Below, piece by piece: positions 63,801 to 64,000 of a stretch of DNA of 64,000 nucleotides. Under the pieces are notes generated by a model, which worked only from the letters and a program-made list of their open reading frames with translations, had not been told where the DNA came from and did not search any database. The DNA is from Acanthosepion esculentum. Lineage: Eukaryota > Mollusca > Cephalopoda > Sepiida > Sepiidae. The position numbers were made by a program, and so were the translations under genes. Each line of letters opens with the position of its first letter. Positions within the stretch are counted from its first letter, which is position 1. The stretch lies in assembly GCA_964036315.1 (NCBI GenBank), contig OZ038496.1:21462685-21526684 (forward strand), read 5' to 3'.

Positions 63801-63957
63801 ACAGTTGAACATGCTGATGAAACTTCAGGAAACAACGACTCCAATGTTGTCGAAGTTCTCTAGTCCCCAAAGCAACAACAGTGACATCACTAATCTGGAC
63901 AGACACTGTAGCAGTATCCAAGTGTTTTCCAGTTCTAGCATCGAGTCGATGTTATGA
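11719..63957 (+). CDS. NAV2: Neuron navigator (NAV2/NAV3-like), C-terminal part, 18 spliced segments
   Basis: This span holds the C-terminal 771 codons of a neuron navigator protein, counted with both microexons. Join the segments starting at 11719, 14221, 17985, 18640, 19628, 38893, 45890, 46536, 47284, 47736, 49678, 50216, 50620, 51647, 52217, 55180, 58123 and 63805; all intron phases agree. Order of parts (numbered from the first visible residue): coiled coil and Ser/Lys-rich linker (about 1-265), a pre-AAA region (about 266-384), then an AAA+ ATPase with Walker A GPSGTGKT (422-429), Walker B VIILDN (487-492), sensor-1 region GTMNQ (519-523) and an Arg-rich sensor-2 region GRYLRRKL (from 554). 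The tail GDPL-LNMLMKLQE and final ESML are typical of NAV proteins. Family members act on microtubules and actin in neurite outgrowth and axon guidance. The N-terminal half (CH domain or microtubule-binding repeats) is outside the window. Protostomes usually have one NAV gene, so the symbol means NAV2/3-type, not strict orthology. Confidence 0.93.
13032..13055 (+). other. Candidate 24-nt microexon, weak
   Basis: Twenty-four bases lie between gtgtctacag and gtatgt in the intron between exons a and b. Phase 1 on both sides fits that junction. It would insert about DILCFQNL, a hydrophobic peptide unlike the polar linker around it. The pyrimidine tract is only moderate. A chance match of splice signals is quite possible. 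Confidence 0.2.
13560..13800 (+). mobile_element. 3' end of a LINE retrotransposon, copy 1
   Basis: It shares with 24520-24810 the blocks AATTTAAATGCAATGT-like, TTCTTTTATTGTYCTC and TTAGTGGCTTTATTGCCTTG-TTGGGGTGAAATGATT, ending in an A-rich tail. In copy 2 the upstream part resembles the typical end of a LINE ORF2 (SGTLFQLLDLQKFKCNV). The family is not assigned. Confidence 0.65.
14221..14366 (+). CDS. NAV2: NAV exon b: SSDSMSSINSLSS linker
   Basis: Acceptor ttatttag, donor gtaagt, 146 nt, phase 1 in and 0 out. It encodes RQMSSDSMSSINSLSSACS, a hallmark NAV serine-rich motif, and ends in a lysine cluster KKKNKKKGW. Vertebrate NAV proteins have the same Ser-rich stretch followed by KKKKK and Trp. 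The region is probably phosphorylated and basic. Reading past the donor meets a stop soon after, so the short open frame continuing beyond 14366 is not real coding. Confidence 0.95.
14367..17984. other. Intron b-c, 3.6 kb
   Basis: GT-AG intron. It has an (AAT)n stretch near 15026-15050. At about 16515-16640 the block AGTGCTGAAAAGTT occurs twice, resembling the end of another transposon family, but without a clear second end. No microexon was found between the Trp and Leu codons. Confidence 0.7.
17985..18163 (+). CDS. NAV2: NAV exon c: LRSSFSKAFSRKK segment
   Basis: Acceptor ttattgcag, donor gtacgt, 179 nt, phase 0 in and 2 out. It starts LRSSFSKAFSRKKNKHGS, the conserved basic NAV motif that directly follows the Lys/Trp end of the previous exon. 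The rest, MSDVEPDTASLRSNCSAPNSP, is Ser/Pro-rich and probably disordered. In some vertebrate NAV proteins a tiny exon adds residues between the Trp and the Leu; I looked for an equivalent in the upstream intron and found none. Confidence 0.95.
18640..18784 (+). CDS. NAV2: NAV exon d: second coiled coil
   Basis: Acceptor ttgttttag, donor gtgagt, 145 nt, phase 2 in and 0 out. It encodes SELRKQLREKDMKLTDIRLE followed by ALTSAHQLEQLRETMNKMR. This coiled coil is among the best conserved parts of NAV proteins outside the ATPase. The intron before it is only 476 nt. Confidence 0.97.
19628..19784 (+). CDS. NAV2: NAV exon e: end of coiled coil and Ser-rich linker
   Basis: Acceptor tttttcacag, donor gtgagt, 157 nt, phase 0 in and 1 out. 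NEMSALKADNDRLTRMV finishes the coiled coil (NAV proteins have KAENDRLK here). The rest is a polar linker containing SNDSLDRSLSLTSSDHGSLG. The exon is followed by the longest intron in the window, about 19.1 kb. Confidence 0.95.
24520..24810 (+). mobile_element. 3' end of a LINE retrotransposon, copy 2
   Basis: The translation resembles the last residues of a LINE reverse-transcriptase ORF (a RSHHFTVEMARSLSS-like run, then LDLQKFKCNVISCLLNS). It is followed by a 3' tail shared with copy 1, and by an A-run at about 24797. It is broken by frameshifts and truncated at the 5' side, as is usual for LINE insertions. Confidence 0.7.
27030..27501 (-). mobile_element. Internally deleted mariner-like element
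   Basis: It begins CAGGGTGCAC and ends with the complement of CAGGGTGCAT; TA is present at both borders (27028-27029 and 27502-27503). The minus strand encodes a transposase fragment with SPVMGLAVVNSKGCVIPSQF and later VKPWIAGVAVCVLFQQ. Mariner transposases have VMVFG-V-S-GHIMPPHF and PW-x-x-VA-GRPYVFQQDS at these points. The remainder of the catalytic domain is missing, so it cannot be active. Confidence 0.8.
28206..29229 (-). mobile_element. Degenerate mariner element, minus strand
   Basis: The ends are imperfect inverted repeats around AAAATAATGCCTCC and AAAGTAATGCCTTC. On the minus strand, near 28700, CDETCVTITSQNQNNDSW resembles the mariner GDETWV motif that carries the first catalytic Asp. 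The right-hand third also matches 48640-49188. Open frames on the plus strand are shadows. Confidence 0.7.
36767..36818. repeat. Near-perfect inverted duplication at a SINE head
   Basis: CTTTATCCACTGTACCATG (36767-36785) is the exact complement of 36800-36818. The 14-base spacer is itself palindromic apart from one T-T mismatch and the two central bases. The right arm belongs to the tRNA-like head of the SINE that follows. Confidence 0.95.
36790..37115 (+). repeat. tRNA-headed SINE copy, plus strand
   Basis: The tRNA-like head contains CATGGTACAGTGGATAAAGG (A-box region) and GAGTTCAATACCCGG (B-box-like). The body has GTACAACGGCCGAAACGTTG and AAAGATGAGGACAATAG. The minus-strand copy is at 6240-6600. 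The peptide frame beginning MARGTRTVYPSDRNKGF is a repeat product often mistaken for protein. Confidence 0.82.
38893..38937 (+). CDS. NAV2: NAV 45-nt in-frame cassette microexon
   Basis: The acceptor is cctttattttcag and the donor gtatga. It has 45 nt and phase 1 on both sides, so the transcript stays in frame whether it is included or skipped. It adds 15 codons, about RRKQKMGMKSPTQS plus a split Gly, a strongly basic insert between the Ser-rich linker and the pre-AAA region. Splice sites, phase and order support it, but I know no vertebrate counterpart with the same sequence. Regulated, perhaps neuronal, inclusion is inference. Confidence 0.75.
39603..40458 (-). mobile_element. Mariner-like element with broken transposase
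   Basis: Terminal repeats CAGGGTGCGATGGATAAATT and, inverted at the right, CAGGGTGCGATGGGTAAATT differ at one base in 20. TA flanks both sides. At 856 bp it is shorter than a complete mariner. The minus strand encodes GRPYVWQQDSA and then, in another frame, KTQSWLSDNFCNHITPYIWP and NSPDFNPLNYYMWDTVE. Two catalytic Asp positions (QQDS and PDFNP) are visible. Frameshifts split the gene, so it is a pseudogene. The well-kept ends suggest it is younger than the others here. Confidence 0.88.
40486..40590 (-). repeat. tRNA-like SINE fragment
   Basis: On the minus strand TTGGTATAATGGATAGTGGC resembles a tRNA D-arm A box, and GCTCAAATTCTAGTC, about 30 bases on, resembles a B box. No full tRNA fold was found, so I call it a tRNA-derived SINE remnant. 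It lies just outside the mariner right end. Confidence 0.45.
45890..45987 (+). CDS. NAV2: NAV exon f: start of pre-AAA region
   Basis: Acceptor tttgtctcaacag, donor gtaagg, 98 nt, phase 1 in and 0 out. It encodes DIMQIPETPDREGKRVTITV and then YLGSNPDPFRTPE, a beta-strand-rich start. Vertebrate NAV proteins have a similar strand-forming segment (VTLRVVVRM) at this point. The exon follows an intron of about 7 kb. Confidence 0.9.
46536..46625 (+). CDS. NAV2: NAV exon g: pre-AAA region
   Basis: Acceptor tttctgcag, donor gtaagg, exactly 90 nt, phase 0 on both sides. It encodes KLPEVLIGSLSVSGKTKWDI and LDNIVRKIFK. Vertebrate NAV proteins have the equivalent pattern (GCSKVSGKVDWKMLDEAVFQVFK). The segment lies between the coiled coil and the ATPase; its fold is not known to me. 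Confidence 0.94.
47284..47377 (+). CDS. NAV2: NAV exon h: pre-AAA region
   Basis: Acceptor tttacttacag, donor gtaagt, 94 nt, phase 0 in and 1 out. It encodes EYVLRIDPVTNLGLSAESV and FSYHIGEIVRTK. The pattern DP-x-TNLGLS-x-ES matches NAV family members (DPASTLGLSTESI). Confidence 0.95.
47736..47810 (+). CDS. NAV2: NAV exon i: last pre-AAA exon
   Basis: Acceptor cattttcag, donor gtaagc, 75 nt, phase 1 on both sides. It encodes DAEVPELLPIGYLVGDTMQI and GICLKG. The DAE-x-PE-x-xP start matches NAV proteins. The intron after it (47811-49677) carries a mariner fossil and a foldback element. Confidence 0.93.
48640..49188 (-). mobile_element. Second degenerate mariner copy related to 28206-29229
   Basis: Shared blocks with 28830-29170 include GAGCTGATTGA-like, GGGCTGATAGTTGTGCAGAG versus a diverged counterpart, AACATTCAGCAAGTGTTGATG and GTCAGGATGCCACTCAGCTG. 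Here the terminal motif at the right, reverse complemented, reads near CAAAAATAATGTCTACTATT. The open frames on either strand are fragments. Confidence 0.6.
49434..49532. repeat. 99-bp foldback, probable MITE
   Basis: AAATATTAAGAACACAATAA and the bases after it (left arm, about 36 nt) pair with the right arm ending at 49532; mismatches are a two-base indel and one substitution. The spacer is about 29 nt. It sits 145 bases before the Walker A exon. No target duplication was identified with certainty. Confidence 0.75.
49678..49849 (+). CDS. NAV2: NAV exon j: AAA+ domain, Walker A
   Basis: Acceptor tttcttag, donor gtaaga, 172 nt, phase 1 in and 2 out. It holds VDSLAFETLIPKSIIQRY and the P-loop CGPSGTGKTYLAQKLAEHL; the Walker A codons lie at about 49788-49811. 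The Lys and Thr needed to bind nucleotide phosphate are present. This is the nucleotide-binding start of the AAA+ module. A cryptic gtatgt inside the exon (from 49745) is not used in the conserved reading. Confidence 0.97.
50216..50431 (+). CDS. NAV2: NAV exon k: AAA+ domain, Walker B
   Basis: Acceptor ttgtttcag, donor gtaagt, 216 nt, phase 2 in and 2 out. It encodes RSGRELTAGSVATFNVDHKS and later PSVIILDNLHHVGSLGEVF. Walker B lies at about 50349-50366. The position after the Asp is Asn (ILDN), where active AAA+ enzymes usually have Glu; the same Asn is seen in vertebrate NAV2/3 as I recall them. Confidence 0.97.
50620..50691 (+). CDS. NAV2: NAV exon l: AAA+ domain, sensor 1
   Basis: Acceptor ttttattacag, donor gtgagt, 72 nt, phase 2 on both sides. 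It encodes CPYIIGTMNQATCSTTNLQL and HHNFR. GTMNQ is the sensor-1 strand with its polar Asn. The NAV counterpart reads CPYIIGTMNQ, identical through that motif. Confidence 0.97.
   Translation, partial: PLYNWNHEPSYLLHYQPSTPPQL
51647..51843 (+). CDS. NAV2: NAV exon m: AAA+ domain, sensor-2 region; GC donor
   Basis: Acceptor gaattatcag, 197 nt, phase 2 in and 1 out. It encodes RWVLCANHMEPVKGFLGRYL, RRKLVEAEV, IIDWIPKVWQHLNKFLE and HSSSDVTIG. It ends at TTG|GCAAGT, a GC donor. A GC donor is required because the conserved SDVTIG-PRLFL junction is kept only by cutting before GC; cutting at the nearby GT adds four bases and breaks the frame with the next exon. The exon carries the Arg-rich helix that supplies sensor-2 type residues. 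Confidence 0.96.
52217..52335 (+). CDS. NAV2: NAV exon n: C-terminal AAA+ lid
   Basis: Acceptor acttttcag, donor gtgagt, 119 nt, phase 1 in and 0 out. It encodes GPRLFLCCPMDISGSQVWFT and DLWNYSIVPYLLDAVKEGLQ, a near-colinear match to NAV2/3 (WFTDLWNYS-x-xPYLLEAV-x-EGLQ). Confidence 0.97.
52569..53599. mobile_element. Non-autonomous hAT-like element
   Basis: AGTGGTTCCCAACCA at the left is the exact complement of TGGTTGGGAACCACT at the right. Such ends (CAGTGGTTCCCAACC type) are typical of hAT transposons. There is no transposase frame between them. An 8-bp target duplication could not be confirmed. An alternative is two separate solo ends. Confidence 0.6.
52728..52768. repeat. (TA)n microsatellite
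   Basis: About 40 bases of alternating AT inside the hAT-like element. Confidence 0.95.
55180..55203 (+). CDS. NAV2: NAV 24-nt in-frame cassette microexon
   Basis: Twenty-four bases lie between a strong pyrimidine-rich acceptor (tgtttttctcccag) and a consensus donor (gag|gtaagt). Phase 0 on both sides adds exactly eight codons, SRKLNDNE, between EGLQ and VYGKRAPW. In vertebrate NAV2/3 those blocks are directly joined (EGLQ then LYGRRAPW or MYGKRTPW), so skipping restores the ancestral sequence. A regulated insert near the end of the ATPase is the likely meaning. Expression evidence is lacking. Confidence 0.72.
55204..58122. other. Intron microexon to o, 2.9 kb
   Basis: GT-AG intron, A+T-rich. 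A long (TA)n tract followed by (GA)n lies at 57808-57880. Nothing else is recognised. Confidence 0.75.
57808..57880. repeat. (TA)n-(GA)n compound microsatellite
   Basis: About 52 bases of TA repeat followed by about 20 bases of GA repeat, 240 bases upstream of exon o. The peptide frame across it is an artefact. Confidence 0.95.
58123..58332 (+). CDS. NAV2: NAV exon o: post-ATPase segment
   Basis: Acceptor atctttcag, 210 nt, phase 0 on both sides. It encodes VYGKRAPWEDPAEWAIESYP followed by LQRLRPEDVGYDTQG and DGIDGDPL. APWEDP, LRPEDVGY and GDPL are family landmarks. The donor TTG|GTTGGT is poor, but it gives the conserved GDPL to LNMLMKLQE join. Without splicing, the frame runs on for 28 codons to a TGA at 58417-58419, giving a different tail. 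Confidence 0.93.
58333..58419 (+). CDS. Possible alternative C-terminus by read-through of exon o
   Basis: The frame of exon o stays open past its weak donor for 28 codons and stops at TGA. The added tail begins VGTYYFFAFPPFLPSIQS and ends ASSKKR. Because the donor is weak, a share of transcripts may end here; AATAAA motifs follow at about 59106 and 59972. The tail has no family match I recognise, and part of it (TTTTTTGCCTTCC and what follows) looks like an intronic pyrimidine tract, so it may be just intron. Confidence 0.3.
   Translation, partial: VGTYYFFAFPPFLPSIQSTLDQASSKKR
58333..63804. other. Last intron, 5.5 kb, possible alternative 3' UTR
   Basis: It begins with a weak donor and ends with a good acceptor (ttccttcacag). 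If exon o is read through, bases after 58419 would be 3' UTR; AATAAA occurs at about 59106 and 59972. It contains a pyrimidine-rich stretch (60217-60600) and a (TA)n tract (about 62383-62409). No other gene is seen. Confidence 0.65.
63805..63957 (+). CDS. NAV2: NAV terminal coding exon
   Basis: Acceptor tttccttcacag after a long T-rich tract. Fifty codons, then TGA. It encodes LNMLMKLQET, then a Ser/Asn-rich stretch and the end SSSSIESML. NAV2/3 have MNMLM-x-LQEAANYSSPQ and end SSLESTL, so both the start and the end of the exon match. The 3' UTR begins at 63958 and runs out of the window; no poly(A) signal is visible in the 43 bases left. Confidence 0.93.
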   Translation: MNMLMKLQETTTPMLSKFSSPQSNNSDITNLDRHCSSIQVFSSSSIESML

Positions 63958-64000
63958 TTGTAGGCAGAAACATTTCATCCTTCACTGACATTGTCACTTC

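Noticed and set aside
1..64000. CRISPR arrays, operons, ribosome binding sites, rRNA or intact tRNA genes
   Set aside because: The window is intron-rich eukaryotic DNA; no spaced direct-repeat array or complete tRNA cloverleaf was seen.

Overview
This is a eukaryotic genomic window, A+T-rich by eye, dominated by introns and transposon debris. Only one gene has solid support. On the + strand, 18 spliced segments between 11719 and 63957 join in a continuous frame (2316 nt, 771 codons plus stop). They encode the C-terminal part of a neuron navigator protein (NAV2/NAV3 type; relatives are UNC-53 in nematodes and Sickie in flies). The 5' part of the gene lies upstream of the window. The 3' UTR runs off the right end.

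Layout. 1-11718 is non-coding, presumably intron of the same gene, with MITEs, a SINE copy and a dead Tc1 element. 11719-19784 holds five exons for the coiled-coil, Ser-rich and Lys-rich linker. A roughly 19.1 kb intron full of transposon fossils follows (19785-38892). A 45-nt microexon then leads into the pre-AAA segment (45890-47810) and the AAA+ ATPase core (49678-52335). A 24-nt microexon (55180-55203), the exon for the C-terminal part of the ATPase (58123-58332) and the terminal exon (63805 onward) complete the gene. Splice sites are GT-AG throughout, except for one GC-AG intron after 51843.

The host looks like a mollusc, probably a cephalopod such as an octopus. This is inferred from the large introns, the dense (TA)n tracts, the tRNA-headed SINE family (6240-6600 and 36790-37115) and the mix of mariner, Tc1 and hAT fossils. 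It rests on recognition, not on a search.

No new multi-gene system is visible. The points most worth checking are the splicing architecture (two or three in-frame microexons, a GC donor at a conserved ATPase junction, a possible alternative C-terminus) and several foldback DNAs: a near-perfect inverted duplication of a SINE head at 36767-36818, an imperfect foldback at 49434-49532, a miRNA-sized hairpin at 11330-11380, and an 80-bp mariner-type MITE with ends like human MADE1.
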